Part shown: piece by piece, positions 1 through 9,241 of the stretch | Position numbering within the stretch: the first letter of the stretch is position 1 | Layout of the letters: each line of letters begins with the position of its first letter | Assembly: GCA_032622095.1 (NCBI GenBank) | Contig: CP136069.1 | Span: forward strand, 88,000,958-88,064,957 | Length of the DNA stretch: 64,000 bases | DNA from: Siphonodentalium dalli | Lineage: Eukaryota; Mollusca; Scaphopoda; Gadilida; Siphonodentaliidae | Reading direction: 5' to 3' | Position numbers and translations under genes: made by a program | The notes under the pieces: model-generated | The model's database searches: none | Told to the model about the DNA's origin: nothing | What the model saw: only the letters and a program-made list of their open reading frames with translations

Positions 1-36
1 GCTGTGGTTAAAGGGTCATATACCTCGGGCGTTACT
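1..36. mobile_element. Terminal fragment of Tc1-type foldback MITE
   Basis: The first bases of the window resemble a diverged right end of the CAGTAATGCCC MITE family (GCTGTGGTTAA...GGGCGTTACT). Confidence 0.4.
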
Positions 37-517
37 ATATATTCTATATATTAACCCTTTCTATACTAAACAGATTCTCCCACTCAGTTATAAAAACATT
101 ACAAATAAAATCATCTATTTTTGTGAATAAATCACCAAGTTTGGCATATGCTTTCCTTGTGGTACGTTATAACAATATTTTCCGTAATGGCAATTAACTC
201 ATTTTTTTACATTTCTGCAAGATTTTAATGAGTATTATTATGTAGGCAATATATCATGCCTCGTCATCAGCCCGGCATGATTTTAATCAAATTCAACTTT
301 AGTTAGAATTATGAGATGCTGGCATCATAGCATTGATTTTACCACAATCATTTTAAGTACATATGTACCAAAAAGTCACCAAGAATCCACTGGAACACAG
401 GCTACTCACGGTCAATCAGGATTGAGTCTCGCAAGCAACTTTAGACAGACTAGGTCGTATTACAATTATGTATTCAACAGTAAGTTTCATATTTATGATA
501 ATGATGGGGCTACTCAC

Positions 518-625
518 CACAGCCTTCTTCATCTTCCCCATTCGGACAGTCTCTTCTCCTATCACATTGTGCTTGAGTATCATAGCAGAAATTCCGGTCA
601 CAAGCAGTTTCATTCAGGGGACAAA
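518..625 (-). CDS. LDLa domain exon of the modular SRCR-FZ-MAM-LDLa gene
   Basis: This exon encodes one complete LDL-receptor class A repeat of about 35 residues. It has six cysteines in the usual spacing and the acidic calcium-binding end CDRRRDCPNGEDEEGC. The acceptor is a TTTTACAG ahead of the exon at 626-633 and the donor is GTGAGTA at 511-517. It starts with two bases of a split codon and ends with one, so it is a symmetric phase 1-1 module of 108 bp. It joins in frame to MAM5 just upstream (reading TGQCDKIVCPLNETAC across the splice). LDLa modules usually bind ligands through their calcium cage in secreted or membrane proteins. The donor shows that the gene continues beyond the left edge of the window. 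Confidence 0.85.
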
Positions 626-924
626 CTGTAAAACGAAAGTATTTAGGATACTCGCAACTATGCAATAAGCTATTGTAGAACAACAATTATTGCGATTAAA
701 TTAAAAATCCATGCGATTAACAAAAAATAAATGCATGTGCTGATGACATATAGTGGATTCCTTAGTCCTTGGGATAATTAGAAGTTACTTTCCAAATTTT
801 AATGGGCATCTGTTAGGGGGATTTGTCTAATAGAACTTCATGTCACCAGAATATGTATTATGATTATGCTTACTAATATATTAAAAGTCTAACAACAAAA
901 TAGTAAGAAAAATCTATACATGTA

Positions 925-1137
925 CAGTAATGCCCTAAATAATCGACTCCTTAACCACAGCAGAATTATGGGTAACTTTTCAGGATTTAGTTGGAAATAT
1001 GGCTTGTTGCCATTCACCGGAAAGCTCTCAGTGAGAGCTTTCCGATGAATGGCAACAAGCCATATTTACGACTAAATCTTGAAAAGTTACCCATAATTCA
1101 GCTGTGGTTAAGGAGTCGATTATTTAGGGCGTTACTG
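925..1137. mobile_element. Tc1/mariner-type foldback MITE, copy 1
   Basis: A near-perfect palindrome of 213 bp flanked by TA on both sides, with termini CAGTAATGCCC / GGGCGTTACTG. Arms of about 100 bp meet at a tiny loop (CTCTCAGTGAGAG). TA target and CAGT ends point to mobilisation by a Tc1/mariner transposase. It lies 41 bp from the donor of exon 1179-1619. Confidence 0.85.
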
Positions 1138-1178
1138 TATAATGCACTCCTCCCCTCTATCAGGGAGTTCTCACTTAC

Positions 1179-1619
1179 CAATCTTATCACACTGGCCGGT
1201 CTCCAACGAAATGTCGTACAGAGATGTGTTACCGACTCCAAAGAATGTGAGGATGAAATCAGTTTCAATGGAGAAATCTATTTGACCTGATCGATCAAAC
1301 TTGGACATCTGAGTTGTGCCCCAGAGCGACTGCGATCCACCAGCTGAGATGAGTGAGATGTTGAGGTGTCTGTAGCTGGTAGAAGTATTGTTGTAGTAGT
1401 CTGGCCCACTAGTTCCGGGGTATGGTGTACTGGTGTAGTAGTACGGTGTGCTAGTTCTGTAGTAGCCAGTTGTGGTAGAGTAAGGACTGGGTGTGGTGCT
1501 ACCTGCACAATTATCAGCTTGGTAGTTGAATGACAAACAATATTGTTGTGTCTGGGTAACTGTTTCAATTGGGGAGGTGAGCACTGCCGGTTGATAGCAG
1601 AAGTCTGACTGCATGTATC
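1179..1619 (-). CDS. MAM domain 5, second-half exon with mucin-like insertion
   Basis: This exon encodes the C-terminal part of a MAM domain: the strand YCLSFNYQ, a beta-rich end, the closing strand LYDISL and the final cysteine in TGQC. The donor is GTAAGTGA (left edge) and the acceptor CAATTTCAG (right edge), phase 1 at both ends. At 441 bp it is about 90-100 bp longer than the four equivalent exons (339-357 bp). The extra sequence is a Ser/Thr/Tyr/Pro-rich block after the cysteine in DNCAGS, with repeated YYxTSTP-like units, that probably forms an O-glycosylated loop. Its partner first half is 4254-4328. A foldback MITE ends 41 bp beyond its donor. Confidence 0.85.
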
Positions 1620-3379
1620 CTGAAATTGAATGAGTGAGAATCAACTGTGAGATTATTCGGTTTCATGGTCATCAATTACACAAGAAAGGCTCATACTGGT
1701 ACCTTATTTTCCAATGTGCATATATGGCAAGAAATAATATTTTCTTACCCAAAATATATATGTTCCTGATAAGAATCTTGGACATTAAACTAATGGTTAT
1801 CCTTCATGATCCGCATGTTACAGAAGAGCTCATGTAAAAAAAATGGAGCTGAAATTTCTTGATAAATCTGTTACATATCTGTTGGTAATGGAACTTTTTT
1901 CCGCTCACTTGTAAAATTGTATAACAGAAATGACCTTGTGGTCCATTTGTATAAAGCTATGAGTTATGAAGCGACATTTCTCTTTCTCGTGTTCGATGCA
2001 TTTGGCTGAGGGCGCGCGGGACGGGATGTTGGTTCATGGTTCCTGCACCTATTTTGTGATCAAATTCAAGGGTATCCAAGGCAGGATTCAAAGGTTTTTC
2101 AAGGGTGCATCTGCTAGAAATTCAAGGGTATTCCAGGAGTAGGGTCAGTTGATACATAGACTAATGAATTAGCAAGTGCATACAGGTTACGTATTAGTAT
2201 CACATGAGACTGATGTCAGTGATGAGTGTAAAGTACTTCACACAGCTGGTGCATGATACAGTACAAAGTATTAGGGAAAAAAAGTATTGTAACTAAATAT
2301 ATTGAGAAAATATTTTTTAGAAAGGGAATATAAGTTATATTATGCCATATTGGCAACATCTATTGGTTGTAACCTGACTTGACATTGGGCCGGAACACTC
2401 AAGATCCACAGACACGGTCCACCGGAATTTTGATGCCACAAATTTTGGAAACAGCATTTTCCCTCCAGCATACTTTCATTTTAATACTAGGCCAACTAAA
2501 TCATTTTAAGTTTCGTGTGACTAATTAAAATTAACGAGAGGCCGATCACGATCAGCAGATGTTTAACCCATCCCTTGATGATAGCAAATTACTATGATCG
2601 GAATCATAAATTAGAGTTTTGATATTGAATTATAGAATATACTGTTATGTACTATTATAGACAACATATGTGCATAACACAAATTATTGGAAATTAAGGG
2701 TCACTCACACATATAAGAGAATGCACTGGCATAGGATTTGTAATGCTGCGAAAGCGCAGCCTTGGAGTAAATGTGAATAGGTGACCCAGACATGGAATAC
2801 TTGGGTTAATAGAGTCCAATATAAGTTTACAATGATATTGTATCAAATTCTACCAACAACAGCCATCAAGATAAGCTACCTCACTGCTGACACATTACTA
2901 TCAATTAAATAGCAGAGCTGTCAACTAATCACTGGTTTTGTTTATGCTGAACCTTGGCATCTCTAATAAACGTATAACATTTATAATGTCCTCAGGCCAT
3001 CTGTAGAGTGATATACTCAGTTGTGCAATGCAGCAAAGATTTTCACTTACTGTGCTTGTTACACATGGCATTAACTCAATTATCCAAACTAGTTTAACAG
3101 AATGGTGTCTTCTCTCAATCACAAGAATCAGCTGACCGCTGGTGGCTAATATTGACCTGAGTTTGAAGTTTAATCCATTCTTTAATAAATACTAAATCTG
3201 AACTTTGCAAATCTTGACAGTAACACTACTATATAGCACATACTAGCCAGAGAATTGCATCATTTCGCAACTTACAGACAGAGTTATGACTATGTTTACC
3301 TATTTGTAGTTGTAAAGTTCATGTACGACCAAAATATTTGTATTGCAAAAATAATGACAATGATTAGAATTACTGAATA
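1620..3379. other. Intron sequence between MAM5 halves, left part
   Basis: No further exon found. A partial CCCTTTCATG-family hairpin half lies at about 2701-2765; the rest is AT-rich unique-looking sequence. Confidence 0.5.
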
Positions 3380-3541
3380 TTTTTCAGGATTTAGTCGGAA
3401 ATATGGCTTGTTGCCATTCATCGGAAAGCTCTCAGTGAGATCTTTCCGATGAATGGCAACAAGCCATATTTCCGACTAAATTCTGAAAAATTACCCATAA
3501 TTCTGCTGTGGTTAAGGAGTCGATTATTTAGGGCATTACTG
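3380..3541. mobile_element. Tc1-type foldback MITE, copy 2 (left end lost)
   Basis: The right arm is complete (ends GGGCATTACTG + TA). The left arm is truncated and starts inside the TTTTTCAGGATTTAGTCGG segment. Confidence 0.8.
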
Positions 3542-3883
3542 TACATTGTTTGCAATAATATTCTATTCAATCGGCCAGTTGAGGATAGTTGTCCGAGGCT
3601 TGATAAGTGATATGGCTAATTGGTGCTTTTCTTGTACTTGCGTGAAATACGATTGATATATTCTTTGTGCCAATTAATTTGATTCTTGATGAATTAACAT
3701 TTATAGTCTAAAGGTATAATCATAAACAAAATATTAGCAGATCGGTTATGTATAATAATGATAGATCATGAAGTGATCTAATAGTTGCTGGACTTTTACA
3801 CCACATTTTGAATGAAAGCAGCAAAATTAAAGAAACTAAAATTCAATTGACTGATAAATAATAGAGCATGCTCTTTCTTAGAC

Positions 3884-4136
3884 CTATCATGGTGAGAGAT
3901 GCGCTGATGCAGCATTAAAGATCCTGTGCCAGTACATTAAAATTTATCTTATATACGCGAGTCTCCCAAAGGAAGCATATATAAGAATGCACTGGCTCAC
4001 AAGAACAATGTGAATATTTTTTGGCCAATGTATTCTCTTATTTATGCGAGGCTCCCTATGAGAGACTTGCATATATAAGAGAATGCATTGGTGCAGGGTT
4101 TAGCATAATTTCAGGAAGCTTCAGTCATGGAAGGGT
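3884..4136. mobile_element. TTAA-type palindromic MITE (CCCTTTCATG family), copy 1
   Basis: Family hallmark: inverted ATATAAGAGAATGCACTGG / CCAGTGCATTCTCTTATAT segments around CTCCCTATGGGAG, ending in a CATGAAAGGGTTAA-like terminus. Both ends are degenerate here. Confidence 0.65.
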
Positions 4137-4253
4137 CAATAACATGTGCATGGATCAGCCAATGATTAATTGTTACCCATTAATAGTACCTTAATAGATG
4201 ATGTACCCTAAAAGTAATTGTAATCTCCCTAATGACTATTATTTGTCACTAAC

Positions 4254-4328
4254 CTGGATCTTTGCGATTGAATCCAGCTGAGCCATATCCACACATACTC
4301 GAGTCAAATTCACAAGATACAGATGTAG
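4254..4328 (-). CDS. MAM domain 5, first-half exon (short)
   Basis: A 75-bp phase 1-1 exon encodes the start of a MAM domain: CEFDSSMCGYGSAGF. This matches the usual opening C-x-F-(D/E)...x-C-x-(W/Y). The donor is GTTAGTGAC and the acceptor follows a CTTCCAG. It is the shortest of the five first-half exons (the others are 108-162 bp), so the loop that normally carries the W-x-R...TGP segment is missing or lies in an exon I did not find. It joins in frame to 1179-1619 and follows the last cysteine of MAM4. Confidence 0.75.
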
Positions 4329-4669
4329 CTGGAAGATAATGATGATGATGAATAAATAAGCAATGTGGGTGCATGGCATATAAGACACAGTCTAAATGAA
4401 TTCAGTGATTTCTCACAATACTGTACCGGTAATGGACCGTTGCTAATAAGATAGCCTGATGATGACCAGAGCTTCTTCATCATTAGGTCATGCAACATAA
4501 ATTTCTCGTTTCTCAGGCCCGCGCACAAGGTTCTGAAACCCTGTGCATGCAACCTTAACTTTTTATTCGAATTTGATCTATCCAACCAATTTTTAATCGG
4601 TACAAAATATTAGTTTTTTATACAAACATGAGTGGAAGTAGGATCAAACTGACCTACAGAAATGCCCTT

Positions 4670-4755
4670 CTGAGAGCTTTCCGATGAATGGCAAGAAACC
4701 ATATTTCCGACTAATTCTGCTGTGGTTAAGGAGTCGATTATTTAGGGCATTACTG
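4670..4755. mobile_element. Tc1-type foldback MITE, copy 3 (right arm with deletion)
   Basis: Only the right arm is present, from GAGAGCTTTCCGATGAATGGC to GGGCATTACTG + TA, with an internal deletion of the AAATCCTGAAAAGTTACCC part. Confidence 0.75.
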
Positions 4756-5164
4756 TAATACGTGTTAAATTTTTCAATTCATTACTGTTATTATACTTCA
4801 ATGTTTTAACATGGAAGTATATTGTAATTCTTCTGGCTTTTATTCTTCCTCTTCTTATTATTATTATTCCAATAACATTCTTATATCTCAGAAATGGCTG
4901 GACCGATTCACCTGATGTTTTCGGTTTCAGTATATAACTTTGGAATATCTAGTAAAATAGCCTATTGAGAATTTCGTCCAACCTTGACCTTCGCAGTTAT
5001 CAACATTTTCCTGATTTTTTGGGTGTTTTCGCGCCACTAGAATGACTTGCAAAATCGAGGTTTTATTTCTTATATCGTCGAAACGGCTTGACCAATTGAT
5101 TCGAAGTTTGGTACCTGCATAGACATTGAGCATACGCAGTCGATGCACTAATAGGGAATTTCGT

Positions 5165-5345
5165 CTGACCTTGACCTTAGGAAACAACGCTCTTCATCTG
5201 TTTTATTATTGTTAACGTATCTCCTCCGAAACGGCTTGAGATATCGGGTTCGGACCTTGACCTTAGAAAAAAACACTCTTCATCTGTTTTATTATTGTTA
5301 ACGTATCTCCTCCGAAACGGCTTGAGATATCGGGTTCGGACTTTT
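5165..5345. repeat. Tandem repeat of about 85 bp, two units
   Basis: GACCTTGACCTTAG...CTCTTCATCTG...CCGAAACGGCTTGAGATATCG occurs twice in tandem, with a third diverged unit to 5490. Same repeat region spans about 4940-5720. Confidence 0.65.
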
Positions 5346-6059
5346 TTCATTATTTGCATCTGTATGTGTGTTATAAAATACTGAAAAATAATAGGGGTCG
5401 CACTTCCAGTTAAAAAGTTTGCTACTGGTCGAAGAATAAAATAACGCTCTTTATACGAAATCCAGAACGGCTTGAGATATTGAGTTGGGACTTTTTGCAT
5501 TATGTGCATCAAACTCTGCGCTCTATAATGTTATATATAGGTTACGAATTTCACTTCCGGTTTGGGAGAACTGGCATGTGGGTATGTATCTCAAAACTAT
5601 TTTGGTGCAGATTTTGATGAAATTTGGTGGATATAATCTTTAGTTGCCACATCCGCAGTCGATGCGCCAATAGGAAATTTCATCTAACTTTGACCGTAGG
5701 AAACAATGTGAAGTTAGTCAATACACTTATCGGTAATATGGACCGACCTTGACCTCCAAGTAAGAATAAATGCTGTAATATCTGTTCAATAGTTTGCATG
5801 TGAATTACATGGCTAGCGAAAACTGGTGTATACACCATAACTGATAAGACACCTTTTTGTCCCATGTTTCAGGACATATTGACTGCATGACCTTGGTGTT
5901 GAACAGATTGGCAAACATTGAAGTATCGAAATTGCTGTGCAATTTCAATTTCATTCTAGTTGGTAACTGTATTCATACATAAGTTACACACATAATGTAT
6001 TGTGTCTGGGTCTAGCCTGAAAAAAGGGAAATTGACATCATATGGCCTTAGAGAGTTCA

Positions 6060-6495
6060 AGACTTGAAATAGTGTGACTGACATTTGCAGAATAAGGTGA
6101 CAAACCATAGAGAGTGAGTTTAGTGACGATATCCCACATGGTGGGCTAGTGTCTCCAAATTCACCCTCTGGGAACCTCATTCTGCTTAGGCCTCAACAGT
6201 TATGGCAGACCTAGGATTAGATTTATATAATTCCCCTGTTGAAGTTGGTGATGTTCACCCATTAGTCACCTCGATTATGCATTTTAACTTCTGCAAATTA
6301 GGGTATATAGAAACTGAAAATGGTAAAAGTTACTAAAAGCAATGTTAATTTGAAACTGTAGATACTTATCAGAAGATGAGGCCTAAGAAGAATGAGGTCG
6401 CCAGAGGGTGAATTTGATGATACTAGACTAATTTGCAGGGTAGCATTATCACTAAATTAAGTCACTCTCTGGGGACTCTATAAATGTCAGATAGA
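6060..6495. mobile_element. Palindromic GAATGAGG-TCCCCAGAGGGTG family, copy 1
   Basis: Inverted segments of the type TTTGCAGAATGAGGT...TTCACCCTCTGGG...CTCATTCTGC lie at both ends. They enclose a shared interior with CACCCATTAGTCACCTCGATTATGC. It belongs to the same family as 13091-13403, 18605-19013 and 55832-56085. No coding capacity, so probably a non-autonomous DNA element. Confidence 0.7.
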
Positions 6496-6619
6496 TAAAA
6501 AAAATTGGGCAATTTTGAACACTCTTTTTTCTGATATATAATACTAATATCTTCTATAAGATATGGAACATTACATGTTTATCTTTAAAGTCTAGCTATT
6601 GTCAAAACAGTTCACATAC

Positions 6620-6964
6620 CTGGACAAGGTGTTGAAGATAAAGAGACATCATCCAATTTCACCAAATAACTCTGGCCAGTAGAATCGAAGGAGAAAGTGA
6701 TAGCACCAACCCCTTGTTCCAGATCTATTTGAATACACCGACTTTGCAAACTTCCAGTGCCTAAAGTGAACGCGGCTTCACTCCATACTTTAGTCCCCTT
6801 GTATTCCACACTCATCGATGGATTTCCTGCTCTGTTATCAGTAAATTGTGACAGAACCGAATACTCGAAAGTGAGGTAGTAAGAATCTGTTGTTGGTATG
6901 TCAGTGTTGAATGTAAGGTTAGGAATAGTTTCGGAACCCATGATTCTCAGTTCCATGAAGCAAC
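6620..6964 (-). CDS. MAM domain 4, second-half exon
   Basis: A 345-bp phase 1-1 exon encodes the jelly-roll core of a MAM domain: YYLTFEYSV, then SVEYKGTKVW, an RCIQIDL strand, the TFSFDSTGQ segment and the closing KLDDVSLSSTPC. The donor is GTATGTGAAC and the acceptor TTGAATTGCAG. It pairs with the first half at 8453-8584; the splice joins RKTS-G-CFMELR. MAM domains are extracellular adhesion or oligomerisation modules in meprins, neuropilins, receptor phosphatases and MAMDC/MALRD-type proteins. Confidence 0.85.
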
Positions 6965-7034
6965 CTGCAATTCAATAATAATTGTCATAAGAATTTAGAT
7001 ATGCACACGGTTAACGTATAGATTTATACAATAT

Positions 7035-8290
7035 AAAAGGCATTTAACAGTGTTCCACATGAAAGAATGCTTCATAAGGTAAAGGCATCTTCTTAACAGG
7101 ATTAAGAAGTTCTTAAGCAGCAGAGTACATCGGTTTGTGTAAATTCGGCATATTCCAAATGGAGCCAGGATACAAGTAGAGTCCAACAAGGGAGTGTTCT
7201 CGAAACCTACTTTATTTACATTGTTTATAAATTATTTACCAGTTCAGTTGAAGTATGAAAAATATTTGCAGATGACCCAAAATTGATAGGAAATCCATTC
7301 AGAAACAACATACAAGAAAGAATTGATGCCGTATTATGTACAGTAATGCCCTAAATAATCGACTCCATAACAACAGCAGAATTATATGGGTAATTTTTCA
7401 GGATTTATTCGGAAATATGGCTTTTGCCATTCATTGGAAAGCTCTCAGAGAGAGCTTTCCGATGAATGCCAACAAGCCATATTTCCGACTAAATCCTGAA
7501 AATTACCCAAAATTCTGCTGTGGTTGAGGAGTCGATTATTTAGGGCATTACTGTAAATGGTCTTTGAAACGGCAGTTACAATTCAATTATTCAAAAATAC
7601 ATGTTATTTCGCTTTGGATACAATAACCCCTGCAATATATATAAAATTACAGATACAACAGAGAACCCGGAAATCTTAGTGAGTGAATACAAAAAAGATC
7701 TAGGAGTAAACATCGACATGAAACTAAAGTTTGATGTGCGTGAGAATCTGTATGCAACAAAGGTTGTCAAGGTTATCAAGGATAATCAAAAGAACATTCA
7801 CGTGCTTGGATGTTTCAACATATTATTCTTTATACACCACAATGGTTAGACCTGTTCTGGGATACTGTAACACTACATGGAGCCCTCATTTAAAAATTAA
7901 GTATATTGCACTGGAGAAGGTCCAGCAAACGGTGACTAAATTGGTCCCAGAAACACAGTCCACCCTATATAAGCTTATGTACCAAGATCGCCTCATGAAC
8001 CTCAACTTAATGTCTATGAATATAGATGATTTAGCGGCGATTTTATAAACCTTTATAAATATCTGATTGGCATGTATAACATGGCCCATGTAATTACTTT
8101 GTATTCAGTGACTACACATGGACCAGAGGACAATTTTAAGGGACAATTTTCAAAATGGATATCTGAAATTTTTTTCTTCACAAATCGTTTCATTTCTCAC
8201 TGGAGCGGTTTACCTGATTTAATAGCCGTGAGTAGATTATTGGAAGATTAATATTCAAGAAAGGCATAGACTCATATTCCTATGCCTTAA
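7035..8290 (+). pseudogene. Non-LTR retrotransposon reverse transcriptase remnant
   Basis: Decayed coding sequence for the C-terminal half of a non-LTR (jockey/CR1-like) reverse transcriptase lies here in several frames. Readable pieces are KAFNSVPHERMLHKVK (palm start, 7036 onward), the LFTLFINYLP strand, FADDPKLIG (the catalytic DD motif, about 7266), KKDLGVNIDMKLKFD, then TMVRPVLGYCNTTWSPHLK and ALEKVQQTVTKLVPETQS. Frameshifts and stops show it is dead. A foldback MITE at 7341-7553 splits it just after the catalytic motif. The 5' part is missing, as is usual for truncated insertions of this class. Confidence 0.8.
7341..7553. mobile_element. Tc1-type foldback MITE, copy 4, inserted in a non-LTR remnant
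   Basis: A 213-bp palindrome with TA on both sides. It interrupts the reverse transcriptase remnant 7035-8290 just after the FADD motif. Confidence 0.85.
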
Positions 8291-8452
8291 AATACAGCCA
8301 TAATTCTGAAGATCAGTCCCATTCAATTTGATGAACAAAGTCATATCTTATGTATTATATGTAACTTCCCGGGTTCCTAAAATAACCTGGATAATCCATG
8401 TTTGAGACAACTCATCATGTGTGATTCGATCTGCCTGCTATCTTATGCTCAC

Positions 8453-8584
8453 CGCTGGTTTTTCTTTGACTATTCTGCAAACACCTTCTTGTCCATTTAC
8501 TTGCAAAAGGCGATGTTCTGCAGTCGGTTGAATATGCACAGTAGAATGGATCATCAAAGGTACAAGCATTGTGTAGTATACCCA
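8453..8584 (-). CDS. MAM domain 4, first-half exon
   Basis: A 132-bp phase 1-1 exon was found by looking for the missing N-terminal half of MAM4. It has a pyrimidine-rich acceptor (TATTTTTTCCAG) and a GTGAGCATA donor. It encodes NACTFDDPFYCAYSTDC followed by FASKWTRRC, which is the MAM opening (C-x-F-D-x-P...C) and the conserved tryptophan strand. It has no long single-frame ORF because of its small size. It lies between the non-LTR fragment at about 7.0-8.3 kb and a TTAA-type MITE at 8.75 kb. Confidence 0.8.
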
Positions 8585-8749
8585 CTGGAAAAAATACTTA
8601 ATAGTTACTGTGTTTTCAAGATAATTCAAACTCATTTTCATAACAAAACAAATCTATTTGAACTAATCAACCCGGGAGTGTACCAGATAATATAAATCAG
8701 CTTACATTTTTTTGCGATTTCATGGAAATGAATTCAGCATCAGATTTAA

Positions 8750-8973
8750 CCCTTCGACGACTGGAGCTTCTGGAAATTTGGTGAAAACCCTGTGCCAATG
8801 CATTCTCTAATATATATATATATGAGTCTACCCTAGGGAGCCTCACATATATAAGTGAATACATTGGCCTAAAAATATTTACCTCGACCTTGTAAGCTAG
8901 TGCATATATAAGAAAATGCACTGGAATATGCTTCTTTAATGCTGCACCAGTGCAGCTCCCCATCATGAAAAGG
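8750..8973. mobile_element. CCCTTTCATG-family MITE, copy 2
   Basis: Left flank TTAA at 8746-8749, ends CCCTTCGACGACTGGAGC and GCTCCCCATCATGAAAAGG. Confidence 0.7.
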
Positions 8974-9241
8974 TTCAAATGCATGTCACATACCTAATTT
9001 CGACTCATTTGTTATATGACACCTCAGAAATTTCCAGCCATTTTAGATATGTGCTTTAAATTGGAGCTCCATAGACATAAATCTGAAAGATTATGGTTGG
9101 CTTTTTAAGAGAATAACCCCTTTCAGCTGGAATCCAGCATCTTTGTTAAAACAGACCCCGGCATACAAAATATTCCATAACGGAGATGTGGCATACAGAA
9201 TATGCCCTGAATACACATAATCAGATTAAAAAAGGGGGTTA

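Noticed and set aside
991-1290. 99-codon plus-strand ORF with PFDE-like SFPMNGNKPYLRLN peptide
   Set aside because: It reads through a foldback MITE and the antisense of MAM5; the same peptide recurs in every MITE copy.
8989-9090. Possible exon (FLRCHITNESKL followed by GTATGTGA donor) as MAM4 first half
   Set aside because: Every phase from the best acceptor hits a stop, and the exon at 8453-8584 supplies the MAM4 start cleanly.
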